DNA of 17,365 bases, from contig PLKU01000274.1 of assembly GCA_003140705.1 (NCBI GenBank), positions 1 through 17,365 of the forward strand. The letters run 5' to 3'. Of the stretch, positions 6,505-15,551 are shown one piece after another; the first letter of the stretch is position 1, and each line of letters begins with the position of its first letter. A program made the position numbers and the translations under genes. The DNA comes from Acidobacteriaceae bacterium (GTDB taxonomy: Bacteria; Acidobacteriota; Terriglobia; Terriglobales; Acidobacteriaceae). The notes beneath the pieces are model-generated. The model ran no database searches. It had not been told where the DNA came from and saw only the letters and a program-made list of their open reading frames with translations.

Positions 6505-9500
6505 GGCCGTATCTCTCTCCTGACTCTCTGCTCCCGCATGCGGTTGATGGCAGCCTTTTGTCGATTGGCGAGTTGTTGAATGCGATCCCGCTCCGGCGAC
6601 ACGTCTTCGAGCGTCGTCAAATGCCGGGCGAGAGCATCGATCGTCGGACAGCGGAAGAGTTCCACGACGGCGATCTTGCGTCCGAACTTCCGTTCGAGCG
6701 CACCCTGCACCTTAATCAGGAGCAGCGAGTGCCCGCCCAGGTCGAAGAAGTTATCGTACTTGCCGACTTGATCGACGCGAAGAATCTCCTTCCAGATTGC
6801 GGCAATCGCGGCCTCGGTTTCAGTGCGTGGAGGCTCGTAAGCCGCAGCCTGCGATGGACGCGCGCTTTCGGGCAACGGCAGAGCCTTGCGATCCACCTTA
6901 CCGCTTGGATTGAGCGGCACCACCGCAAGAACCACGAACGCCGACGGCACCATGTACTCCGGAAGCCGGCTGCGCAGAAGCTCTCGCAGTTCACCCACAT
7001 CAATGGTGGCCTGCGCACGGGCCGCCAGATAAGCCACCAGCCGTATGTCGCCGGGAACGTCCTCGCGCGCGATTGTCACGGCCTGAGCGACGGAGGGATG
7101 CTCGGAAAGCACCGCCTCGATTTCGCCCAATTCAATGCGGTAGCCACGAATCTTAACCTGGTAATCGACGCGCCCGAGACACTCGATCTCACCGGAATTC
7201 CGGTAACGCGCCAGATCGCCGGTGCGGTACATCCGCTCCCCAGGGCTCCGGAAGGGATTGGGCACGAATTTCTCGTCCGTCAGTTTTGGCTGGTTCAGAT
7301 AGCCGCGCGCTAGGCCATCGCCGGCGATGTAGAGTTCTCCCGTGACACCTGCCGGAACCGGCTCTCGCTGCGCGTCGAGGATGTAGCACTGCGTGTTGGC
7401 CACCGGACGACCGATTGGGATCGGCCCCTTACCATCAGTGACTCTGCGGCCCGTCGAACAAATCGTCGTTTCTGTCGGTCCGTACAGGTTCCACACCCGC
7501 CTTACGGCTGACACGAGTTGTGCTGCCAACTCCGGCTGCATAGCTTCACCCCCACACGTCACCTGCAGGTCTGGCTTACCGCGCCAGCCGGCATCGAACA
7601 GGAGCTGCCAAGTCGCCGGAGTTCCAAACATGAAGGTAATGTCGTGCTGCTCGAGCAAACTGTGCAAAGCGTTGCCGTCCGCCGCCGACAGGCGGGCGAC
7701 CACCACCATTCGCGCTCCCACAATCAGCGGCAACCAGATTTCCAAGGCGGCAATGTCGAAGGAGATGGTCGTCACTGCCAGCAGCCGGTCACGCTCGCTC
7801 AACTGAAACCACTCGCGCATTGACCACAAGAAGTTCGTCAGCCCTCTGCGCGAGATCTGCGCACCTTTCGGCTTTCCGGTTGAGCCGGAGGTATAGATCA
7901 CATAGGCGAGGTGTTCCGGCCCTGCTTCGTTCTCGAAGATCTCGCCGGAATTGCGAGCAATCTCATCCCAATCGCTATCTAAAAGGACAACGTGCGCAGC
8001 ATTCTCGATGGTTCCAGCCAACGCAGCTTGTGTTAATAGAACCTTGGCGCCGGAATCCTGCATCATGTAAGCCTGGCGCTCGCGAGGATATCCAGGATCG
8101 ATGGGCACATAGGCGCCGCCTGCTTTGAGGACGCCCAAGAGGCCGAGAACCATCTCGATAGAACGATCGACACAAACGGCGACCAACGTATCTGGTCCCA
8201 CGCCCAGCGTGCGCAGGTGTCGAGCCAACTGATTGGCCCGACGGTTAAATTCGTCGAAGGTCATCTCCTGGTCTTCGAAGACGATGGCAGTGGCTTGCGG
8301 CGTGCGGCGAACCTGCTCCTCGATGCCGCGGGTAACGCTGGCGCCGGAATAGTCTCTCTCGGTGCCATTCCACTCCACCAGAATCCGCTTGCGTTCCGCC
8401 TCCGCCAGCATGGGAAGCTCTGAGATCTGGCGGTCGGGATCGGCGAGAGCGGCCGAGAGCAGAGTGACAAAATGCCCAGCCATGCGCTCAATCCGGTCGG
8501 CATCGAACAAGTCGGTGCTGTACTTTAGGATGGCCGGCATCGCCGAGCCGGTGTCCACGAGGGTCAGGTCGAGATCGAATTGCCCTTCCTGCTGATTGAG
8601 GGGGAACAACTCGAGCGGAAGACTTCCCAAGTGCAGACCACTGCCATCTTCAGCAGGCGCGACCTCGCCGGCTACACCGATTTGGGCGGACTTGACCATG
8701 TTAAAAATCACCTGGAACAGAGGCGAACGGCCGGTATCGCGCTCCGGCTGGAGGCGCTTGATGAGTTCCACCAGCGGAAAGTCCCCATGCCTCTGCGCGG
8801 CGATGACCGACTCCCGCATGCCTGCCAGATGCTGCCGGAAGGTAGCCCGGGCCCCTATCGCTGCCTTCACGACTACGGGATTCACGAAATAGCCGACCGA
8901 GTTCTCAAACTCTTGTCGGCCTCGCCCCGACAGAGGCATACCGATCGGAACTTGAGCAGCGCCGGTATAGCGATGGAGCAGCGCGTGAAATGCGGTGACC
9001 AGCACCATGTAGGGTGTGACTTGTTCAGCGCGCGCCTGGGCGCGAATTTGGCTGCATAGCGACTCCGGCAGATCAAAGTGATAGGTGGCGCCGCGGAATC
9101 TCTGTATGCTCGGCCGCGTATGGTCGGCCGGCAGGTCAACGGGTTCCAGTGAGTCCTTGAGATGAGACCGCCAATATTCCCACGCCTCGCGGCCGGCATC
9201 GGAGTCGATCATCGTTCGCTGCCACTTTACGAAGTCGGCATACGAACCCACTACCGGAGGCAGGCTTTCAGGCCCATTGTCGTAGAGCACCGCGAGATCC
9301 GATAACACGACGCCGAGCGACCAGGCATCGAACGCGATGTGATGGGCGGTAAGGAGCAAAACATGGCGGGAGCCCGACTGACTGAAAAGCGAGGCCCGAA
9401 ACGCCGGCCCCTCAGCCAATTCGAAAGGCCGGGCATATGCCTCCTCAACCTGCTTTGTCAGCTCCTGCTCGGTCCAGCCGGACCCGTCGATGCGCTCCAG

Positions 9501-9815
9501 AAACTTGTCCGGCACCGGGTGGATGCTCTGGTGCAGCCGTTCGCCCGGCATGGCAAAGGAGCATCGCAAGATGGAATGGCGTTCCAGCAGGTTGATCAGG
9601 GCTCGTTCAAGACGCTCGCAATCGAGTTCCGGTCCCAGACGCGCGCAAAAACACACGTGATATGCGGCCGATGCCGGCGCTAGCTCCTGAAGGAACCAAA
9701 ACCCCTCCTGCCCCATAGACAGCGGAAATTCTTCGCCGGTCCGCTTCCTGAGCAGTCGTGCGAGGAGTTCGCGCTTCTGTGTCGCGTTCATTTCGCGCAG
9801 GGGAACATCGGTCAT
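6501..9815 (-). CDS. Non-ribosomal peptide synthetase module C-A-PCP
   Basis: Complete 1104-residue NRPS that condenses the upstream enoyl chain with one amino acid. Residues 1-28 are a short basic helical linker (NATQKRELLARLLRK), probably the docking partner of the PKS tail upstream. Condensation domain about 30-460: HHIAFDA at 158-164 (HHxxxDG with Ala for Gly; second His159 and Asp163 retained), GYFVNP at 308-313. Adenylation domain about 490-985: YTSGSTGKPKG at 641-651, YGPTET at 778-783, YRTGDL at 863-868, and Lys973 in NPSGK. The pocket residues by motif alignment to GrsA read D687, I688, L691, F730, T753, G755, L777, I785, C786, K973 (DILFTGLICK). This shares 7 of 10 positions with the glycine code DILQLGLIWK as recalled, so glycine is only a weak guess. 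PCP: Ser1030 in DLGGHSLL. No epimerase. ATGA overlaps at both ends indicate translational coupling; a strong Shine-Dalgarno precedes the ATG. Confidence 0.96.
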   Translation of the reverse strand: MTDVPLREMNATQKRELLARLLRKRTGEEFPLSMGQEGFWFLQELAPASAAYHVCFCARLGPELDCERLERALINLLERHSILRCSFAMPGERLHQSIHPVPDKFLERIDGSGWTEQELTKQVEEAYARPFELAEGPAFRASLFSQSGSRHVLLLTAHHIAFDAWSLGVVLSDLAVLYDNGPESLPPVVGSYADFVKWQRTMIDSDAGREAWEYWRSHLKDSLEPVDLPADHTRPSIQRFRGATYHFDLPESLCSQIRAQARAEQVTPYMVLVTAFHALLHRYTGAAQVPIGMPLSGRGRQEFENSVGYFVNPVVVKAAIGARATFRQHLAGMRESVIAAQRHGDFPLVELIKRLQPERDTGRSPLFQVIFNMVKSAQIGVAGEVAPAEDGSGLHLGSLPLELFPLNQQEGQFDLDLTLVDTGSAMPAILKYSTDLFDADRIERMAGHFVTLLSAALADPDRQISELPMLAEAERKRILVEWNGTERDYSGASVTRGIEEQVRRTPQATAIVFEDQEMTFDEFNRRANQLARHLRTLGVGPDTLVAVCVDRSIEMVLGLLGVLKAGGAYVPIDPGYPRERQAYMMQDSGAKVLLTQAALAGTIENAAHVVLLDSDWDEIARNSGEIFENEAGPEHLAYVIYTSGSTGKPKGAQISRRGLTNFLWSMREWFQLSERDRLLAVTTISFDIAALEIWLPLIVGARMVVVARLSAADGNALHSLLEQHDITFMFGTPATWQLLFDAGWRGKPDLQVTCGGEAMQPELAAQLVSAVRRVWNLYGPTETTICSTGRRVTDGKGPIPIGRPVANTQCYILDAQREPVPAGVTGELYIAGDGLARGYLNQPKLTDEKFVPNPFRSPGERMYRTGDLARYRNSGEIECLGRVDYQVKIRGYRIELGEIEAVLSEHPSVAQAVTIAREDVPGDIRLVAYLAARAQATIDVGELRELLRSRLPEYMVPSAFVVLAVVPLNPSGKVDRKALPLPESARPSQAAAYEPPRTETEAAIAAIWKEILRVDQVGKYDNFFDLGGHSLLLIKVQGALERKFGRKIAVVELFRCPTIDALARHLTTLEDVSPERDRIQQLANRQKAAINRMREQRVRREIRP
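6517..6521 (-). promoter_or_regulatory. Ribosome binding site of the KS-AT-KR PKS gene
   Basis: The minus strand reads AGGAG followed by a purine-rich GAGA run, ending about 9-12 bases before the ATG at 6504. It lies inside the 3' end of the NRPS gene and supports the ATG in the ATGA overlap as the start. Confidence 0.6.
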
Positions 9816-12800
9816 GAAGTTTTCTCCTCTAGAGCATTAAACTGGTTCAACAAAGCATCCACTTCTTGATCGGAAAGATCGTCCATCTTATGTAACAGCT
9901 GCTCGGCCTGCTGCGGATCGAGGTCTCCAGCGGAGGGCTGGGCCTTGTCACCCATCGCGCGCTCGGGTGCGGCCTCCACGCCGGACTCAACCAAAATACA
10001 GAGTTCCTCGGCGCTGGGGCCTTCAAGCAAACGGACAAGCGGGAGCGAGCAGCCTGTTTCCGCGGCCAAGCGGCTGCGAAGTTCGGTGGCCATTAGCGAA
10101 TCGAGACCCAAACGGCTGATCGATGTTTTTTCGTCGAGTTCCTGTTCCGGCAGACCAAGCACGCCCGCGAGGTGCCGCCGAATCGTCTCTTGAATGAGCA
10201 GGCGCCGTTCCTCTCCTTGCGCCGCGGCAATGGCTGCGCGCCGGTCTGACCCTTCCGGATGGGTCTGGCGGGACCGAGCTCCGGTCACCCCTCGCAGAAA
10301 TGGCGCTTCCATGAAGGCCGGGAACAGCAACTTCCACTTCTCCCAATCCGCCGGGATCACGCCGAGTTGCGAGGCATCCTGCTGGACAAGCCGGCCAAAG
10401 GTCTCCAAGCCAAGATCCGCAGGAATGGCTCCCATCCCCCGCGAATTGACGATCTCCAGTTCGCTCTCGGTCAGGAACTCCGACATCCCTACGCCGCTCC
10501 AGAGACCCCAGTTGATGCTGAGCGCCGTCAGCCCCTGTTGACGTCGGGAATGGGCGAGACCGTCCAAAAAAGCGTTTGCCGCCGCATATCCGGCCACGAA
10601 TGGCGAGTTGAGTACCGCGGCCGCCGAGGAGAAGGTTACGAAACAATCCAGTTCCCTACGAAGACTCCATTTGTGCAACAACCACCCGCCCACCGCCTTG
10701 GCGTGCAGTAGTTCCCGGAATTCATCGACAGTGGTTTCCTGGATCGGCTTGTAGCCAAGAACTCCTGCAGCGTGGATTACTCCGCGAACCGCCGGCCGGC
10801 CATTTTCCCCCAATCCATTCATGCAGGAGGCCAACGACTCTTCACTGCCCACATCGGCGCAGCAGACGTATACCTTCGCCCCTAACTCCTCGAGATGGCG
10901 GATCGCGGCGATACGCCTGGCCTCGCGCGTGCCTTCCGCGACCGAGTCCCACTTCTCCCGAGGGGGGAGCGGAGAATGGCCGATGAGGGCCAAGTGGCGG
11001 ACGCCCTGCTGAATCAGCCAGGTTGCCAAGGCCAGTCCGAGCCCTCCGAAACCACCCGTGATCACATATGTTGCGTCGGCAAGCCAGCGGAAACGATGCG
11101 CCAGCGGCGATAACTGCACGCGCGCCAGCCGCGCGGCGAGCAGCCGCCCATCCCGCAGGGCGAGCTGATCTTCCCCTACCGGCTTCCGAATCGCACTTGC
11201 CAACAAGACTAGCAATGGTTCGGCACTCCCCTGCTTGGGCAAATCCACGATTCCGCCCCAGAGCGAAGGGTGTTCCACCGCGAACGTTCTCGCCAGGCCC
11301 CAAATCGCGGTGTGAGAGGGATCGGCAGGCCCATCCTCGGCGTGGACGCTCTGCGCCGCACGGGTCACCAGCCACAGCCGTGGGGCATTTGCATCAACAC
11401 CTCGGGCAAGCGCTTTCATGCAGAGCAGCGCATTCTCCGCCCCTAGGGCCAGAGACGTTTCCAATTCGTTTGCGGACGCCTCCTCCCCAGCCTGCCCATC
11501 GAGCGCCCAGAGGTGAACGATACCGTGATACCCAGCATCCGATTGCTGTTTCAACGAAGCGAGAACCGCGTCCAATTCCTCCGGCGACACCCATTGCTCG
11601 CCTGCCTTATCCGGGGAACGGTCGCCTGGCCGTTTTCGGTAGAGGCAAACGACTTCATCGCCTTGAGCTTCCAGCGTCTTTCCCAGACGCGCGCCAATCC
11701 CCTGCTCGTCGGCAAGGATGATCCAACGGCGGCTCTCCGCAGGCAATTGACGGTCGCCAGAGCGTTCGAATGCCGGTTGTTCCTGTACCGCTTCAAAGGC
11801 GAGTGAGTAAATCCAATCGGCGGTGCCTTGCGTGGCAGACTCGTTCAGGTACCACAGGTGCAACCCGCGGAGTTCCATCACGACTCGCAAGCTCTCGTCC
11901 ATCACACGAAGATCGCCTATGAGGATATTCGAGTCCCCGCTCTCCTCCCGCAGTCGCGCGTGAACCCAGAAATGGTTCCCCCGTAAAGCGGTGTAGAGCC
12001 TTGCCTCGTCAATGCTCCCGCCGACGAAAGCACCGCCCTGAGGACCCTCTGTGCGTTCCAGCGGTACGGTAGCGACGACGGGTTGTCCGCAGGCGTCGGC
12101 GACGGCCGGATGGCATTCATATCTTTCGAAATCGCTGCGAACCGCCTCTGTGAGCGAGATCCGCCCCAGCACCTCACCATCTCCTCGCCAGATTCGCTCG
12201 ACCCCTTGAAACGAGGTCCCCCACTGATTGCCCTTCTCGGCGAGTTTGCGGTAAAACTCCGAGCCCTCGATCTCCTGCTTGCAGCGGGCTTTGATGGCTT
12301 CGATAGCTTCCGTCGTCAGCGTTCCATCCGGGGCTTCGGGAATGCTCCGAAGCTTGCCTGCTGCATGCGCTCTCCACTTGCTTTCCGCACCGGAATGAAT
12401 GCCGGTTTCAACTGGCCGGCTGAAGACCGAAAAATCAAAATTCGCTTCGTCCGACCGTTCGATCACCACCTGAATCTGTACGGCGTTGCCGTCATCAAGC
12501 AGGATGGGCGACTGGTATTCGACGTTTTCGAGTGCCACCGGTCCCGCGCCGAAAGCGATGCGCTTGGTCGCCACAGCAAGTTCCGAATATGCTGCCGCGG
12601 GAAACACTGCCCGCCCCTGCACCCGATGGTCCGCCAGATAGGGGAACCTTGCGATACTGATCTCTCCCTCAAAGATATGGGTGTCACGCTGGCGCGCCAG
12701 CACAATGTGAGTGTCGAGAAAGGGGTGAATGCTTCCAGGCCCGGCAGTTCGTGAGCGCTGATTTCGATGGTCCTCGCCGTCTCCAACCCAGTACCGCGTC

Positions 12801-15514
12801 TGCTCAAAGGGATAGGTTGGAAGCGGAAGGCGCATTCTTGGCTGCGCCGCGTGAACCTTCTCCCAGTCAATCTCGATGCCCGCCGCATAGCTCATGGCCA
12901 GGGCCTCTGCAATCTGCTGGCAGTCGTCCTTCTTGCGGCGGCTGGAGGGAATCCATGCGTGGTCGGAGTGCTTCAGGCTTTCGCGGGCCATGCCGATCAG
13001 CGTCGGAGCCGGTCCCACTTCCAGAAATACCGTAACTCTTTTGGCTGCCTCGACTACTCCGTCGGCAAACCGGACGCAGGAGCGCACGTGCCGGCGCCAG
13101 TATTCCGCAGTCGTGATTTCCGCGGGATCCGCGATCTGTCCCGTTACGTTGGAGACGATAGGGAGCCTCGGACGCGAGTAAGTCACCTGTCGCGCGACGC
13201 GCTCGAACTCGTCGAGCATGGGCTCGATCAGCGGAGAATGAAAGGCGTGCGAGACGACCAGCCGCTTTGCCTCGATCCCATGCTCGCCGAGAGTGGCAAG
13301 TATGCTCGATACAGACGACTCAGCACCGGAGATTACAACGGCGGATGGTGCATTTAACGCGGCGATCGAAACACTGTCTCGATAAGGTTCGATGGCTTGC
13401 CGCACCAGCTCTTCGTCGGCGTAGACGGCCGCCATCGCGCCTCCCTTGGGCAGCGCCTGCATGAGGCGTCCACGAGCGGCGACCAGTTTGAGCACGTCTT
13501 CCAGAGAGAAGACACCCGCGATGTACGCGGCCACGTATTCGCCGAGGCTATGCCCGAGTACAAGATCGGGAACCACGCCCCACGATCTCCACAATTCCGA
13601 GATCGCGTATTCGAAGGCAAACAGCGCCACTTGCGTGTATGCGGTTTCGTCGATCGGAGAGGCAGATCCCTCTTCGGGATAGAGGACCGAGATCAGGCTG
13701 CGATCCATTTGGCCGCTCAGAATCCGGTCACACTTCTCGATGGCTGCGCGAAAGATCGGCGACGTGGCAAAGAGCCCGCGGCCCATCCCTGCATACTGCG
13801 CCCCCTGGCCGGTAAACAGGAAAGCCACTTTCGCTCCCGTAGCACAAACTCCCCGGTGTACAAGAGTGCGACTGCCAGGTGCGGCAAAGCGCTGCAGAGC
13901 TTCGGCTCCCGACGATGCGGCGACGGCAACGCGATGCGAAAGGCGCGATCGGCCGGTGTTGGTGGTAAAACAGACATCCGCCCAGTTGATCTCAGGTTGA
14001 TCTGTCAGAAACTGTGTGTACCGGTCGACGAGGGCCAGCAATGCCGGTTCGCTCTTGGCCGAAAGCGTCAGGACAGGTGGCACAGGTAGAGCCACGGCGG
14101 CGGGACTCTGGACCAAAGGCGCCTGCTCGAGCACAATATGCACATTGGTTCCGCTAAAGCCGAACGAGCTTACTCCCGCACGGCGTGGCTTACCATCCGT
14201 CTGCCACGGAAGTCGCTCAGTGGGCACCACAACCTTCAGCCGTCGCAGGGTAATGTGCGGGTTCAGCGTGTTGAAGTGAAGGTTGGCGGGAATCTCGCGG
14301 TGTTCGAGCGCGAGGATGACCTTCATCAGGCTGGCAATGCCGGCGGCCGATTCGAGATGGCCAATATTGCTTTTGACCGAGCCGACGATCAAGGCCTTTT
14401 CCGGATCGCGGCCCTCGCCCATCACGGCGTCGATCGCTTCCAGTTCAATCGGATCTCCAAGCGAGGTGCCGGTGCCGTGCGCCTCGATGTAGTCGATGTC
14501 GTTTGGCTTGAGCGAAGAGTTGGCCAGAGCCCGCTTGATCACTGCCTGCTGCGCAATGCCATTTGGCACCGTAAGTCCGCCAGAGGCGCCGTCGTGATTG
14601 GCAGCGGAGCCGCGTATCACGGCCAGGATCGGATCACGATCGGCCAAGGCTTGCGAGAGCCGCTTCAGGGCGAGCACACCGCAGCCTTCGGCGCGGACAA
14701 ACCCATCTGCAGATGCATCGAAGGCCTTGCAATGGCCGTCCGGCGCCATCATGCCGCCCTTTGCCAGGCAGTAGAACGTGTCCGGAATGAGCATCGCGTT
14801 CACTCCGCCGGCCAAAGCCATCTCACATTCCCGCTGGCGAAGGCTCTGGCAAGCCAGATGGACCGCAGTCAGTGAAGAGGAGCAGGCCGTATCGACCGCC
14901 ATCGCCGGACCACGGAGGCCCAGCATGTAGGAGATTCTTCCGGCGGCAACACTGTTCCCGTTTCCAGTCGCATAGTAGATGTCGAGCCGGTTGGGATCGC
15001 CCTCGCGCACGACCTGCGCATAATCGGAGGCGGTGATCCCGATGAAGACCCCTGTTTCGCTTCCAACCAATCGGTCCGGCGCGTAGCCGGCGCGTTCGAC
15101 CGCTTCCCAGCTCACCTCCAGCAGAATGCGCTGCTGCGGGTCCATCGTAAGCACCTCGCGCGGCGCAATGCCGAACAGGCCCGGATCAAAGCCATCAATG
15201 TCGTCGAGGAATCCGCCATAGGGCCGAGGTGTTTTGGAAGCCGCTCCCGAACCGGAACGAGGCGACGCCGCGCCATCCCAGCGCCCGGCGGGAGGCTCTT
15301 GAATGGCATCCCGGCCATCGCACATCAGCTGCCAGAACTCCTCGGGCGAGTTGGCCCCGCCGGGGAACCGGCAACTCATTCCGATGACCGCGATGGGCTC
15401 GGTGCGCGCCCGTTCCACGGCATCGAGCTTTCCCTGCATCCTTTCGACGGTCTCAAGAGCCGAACGAAGAAGGGCGCTATGATCGGGCGTGTTCCTCGGT
15501 TCTTTGTTATCCAT
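9812..15514 (-). CDS. Type I polyketide synthase module KS-AT-DH-KR-ACP
   Basis: Complete 1900-residue cytoplasmic PKS that adds one malonyl unit and processes it to an alpha,beta-unsaturated thioester. Residues 12-38 form an N-terminal coiled-coil docking helix. KS about 39-465: Cys211 in DTACSSSL, His346 in EAHGTGT, His386 in NIGHL. AT about 563-860: GHSLG with Ser656 and HAFH at 756-759, the signature of malonyl-CoA rather than methylmalonyl-CoA (YASH). DH about 930-1220: HxxxGxxxxP with His963, Gly967, Pro972, and Asp1140 in HPAVADACGQ. KR structural half about 1235-1470, catalytic KR about 1481-1690: TGGFGGLG, Lys1606, Ser1630, Tyr1643, Asn1647. ACP about 1770-1845: Ser1806 in GLDSLM. 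No ER or methyltransferase is seen. The tail (MDDLSDQEVDALLN) looks like a docking helix for the following NRPS. The start is the ATG 37 bases after the previous stop, with GAGGGAG 12 bases upstream. The stop overlaps the next gene (ATGA). All catalytic residues appear present. Confidence 0.97.
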   Translation of the reverse strand: MDNKEPRNTPDHSALLRSALETVERMQGKLDAVERARTEPIAVIGMSCRFPGGANSPEEFWQLMCDGRDAIQEPPAGRWDGAASPRSGSGAASKTPRPYGGFLDDIDGFDPGLFGIAPREVLTMDPQQRILLEVSWEAVERAGYAPDRLVGSETGVFIGITASDYAQVVREGDPNRLDIYYATGNGNSVAAGRISYMLGLRGPAMAVDTACSSSLTAVHLACQSLRQRECEMALAGGVNAMLIPDTFYCLAKGGMMAPDGHCKAFDASADGFVRAEGCGVLALKRLSQALADRDPILAVIRGSAANHDGASGGLTVPNGIAQQAVIKRALANSSLKPNDIDYIEAHGTGTSLGDPIELEAIDAVMGEGRDPEKALIVGSVKSNIGHLESAAGIASLMKVILALEHREIPANLHFNTLNPHITLRRLKVVVPTERLPWQTDGKPRRAGVSSFGFSGTNVHIVLEQAPLVQSPAAVALPVPPVLTLSAKSEPALLALVDRYTQFLTDQPEINWADVCFTTNTGRSRLSHRVAVAASSGAEALQRFAAPGSRTLVHRGVCATGAKVAFLFTGQGAQYAGMGRGLFATSPIFRAAIEKCDRILSGQMDRSLISVLYPEEGSASPIDETAYTQVALFAFEYAISELWRSWGVVPDLVLGHSLGEYVAAYIAGVFSLEDVLKLVAARGRLMQALPKGGAMAAVYADEELVRQAIEPYRDSVSIAALNAPSAVVISGAESSVSSILATLGEHGIEAKRLVVSHAFHSPLIEPMLDEFERVARQVTYSRPRLPIVSNVTGQIADPAEITTAEYWRRHVRSCVRFADGVVEAAKRVTVFLEVGPAPTLIGMARESLKHSDHAWIPSSRRKKDDCQQIAEALAMSYAAGIEIDWEKVHAAQPRMRLPLPTYPFEQTRYWVGDGEDHRNQRSRTAGPGSIHPFLDTHIVLARQRDTHIFEGEISIARFPYLADHRVQGRAVFPAAAYSELAVATKRIAFGAGPVALENVEYQSPILLDDGNAVQIQVVIERSDEANFDFSVFSRPVETGIHSGAESKWRAHAAGKLRSIPEAPDGTLTTEAIEAIKARCKQEIEGSEFYRKLAEKGNQWGTSFQGVERIWRGDGEVLGRISLTEAVRSDFERYECHPAVADACGQPVVATVPLERTEGPQGGAFVGGSIDEARLYTALRGNHFWVHARLREESGDSNILIGDLRVMDESLRVVMELRGLHLWYLNESATQGTADWIYSLAFEAVQEQPAFERSGDRQLPAESRRWIILADEQGIGARLGKTLEAQGDEVVCLYRKRPGDRSPDKAGEQWVSPEELDAVLASLKQQSDAGYHGIVHLWALDGQAGEEASANELETSLALGAENALLCMKALARGVDANAPRLWLVTRAAQSVHAEDGPADPSHTAIWGLARTFAVEHPSLWGGIVDLPKQGSAEPLLVLLASAIRKPVGEDQLALRDGRLLAARLARVQLSPLAHRFRWLADATYVITGGFGGLGLALATWLIQQGVRHLALIGHSPLPPREKWDSVAEGTREARRIAAIRHLEELGAKVYVCCADVGSEESLASCMNGLGENGRPAVRGVIHAAGVLGYKPIQETTVDEFRELLHAKAVGGWLLHKWSLRRELDCFVTFSSAAAVLNSPFVAGYAAANAFLDGLAHSRRQQGLTALSINWGLWSGVGMSEFLTESELEIVNSRGMGAIPADLGLETFGRLVQQDASQLGVIPADWEKWKLLFPAFMEAPFLRGVTGARSRQTHPEGSDRRAAIAAAQGEERRLLIQETIRRHLAGVLGLPEQELDEKTSISRLGLDSLMATELRSRLAAETGCSLPLVRLLEGPSAEELCILVESGVEAAPERAMGDKAQPSAGDLDPQQAEQLLHKMDDLSDQEVDALLNQFNALEEKTS
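9824..9830 (-). promoter_or_regulatory. Ribosome binding site of the NRPS gene
   Basis: The minus strand reads AGAGGAG, ending 8 bases before the ATG at 9815. It lies within the last codons of the upstream PKS gene. With the ATGA overlap it supports this start and translational coupling. Confidence 0.8.
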
Positions 15515-15551
15515 GGAAAGCCACTACTCCCTCTGTCATTCCAAATCTCTC
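15515..15551 (-). promoter_or_regulatory. Short intergenic spacer with weak ribosome binding site
   Basis: Thirty-seven bases separate the TAG of the upstream PKS from the ATG of the KS-AT-DH-KR-ACP gene. A GAGGGAG lies at 15527-15533, 12 bases before the ATG, slightly far for a typical Shine-Dalgarno. There is no room for a separate promoter plus terminator, so the two genes are probably co-transcribed. Confidence 0.6.

Noticed and set aside
10023..10646. A 207-codon minus-strand frame inside the KS-AT-DH-KR-ACP gene
   Set aside because: It is a frame-shifted shadow of the KR-ACP coding sequence, and the main frame is intact and carries all motifs.
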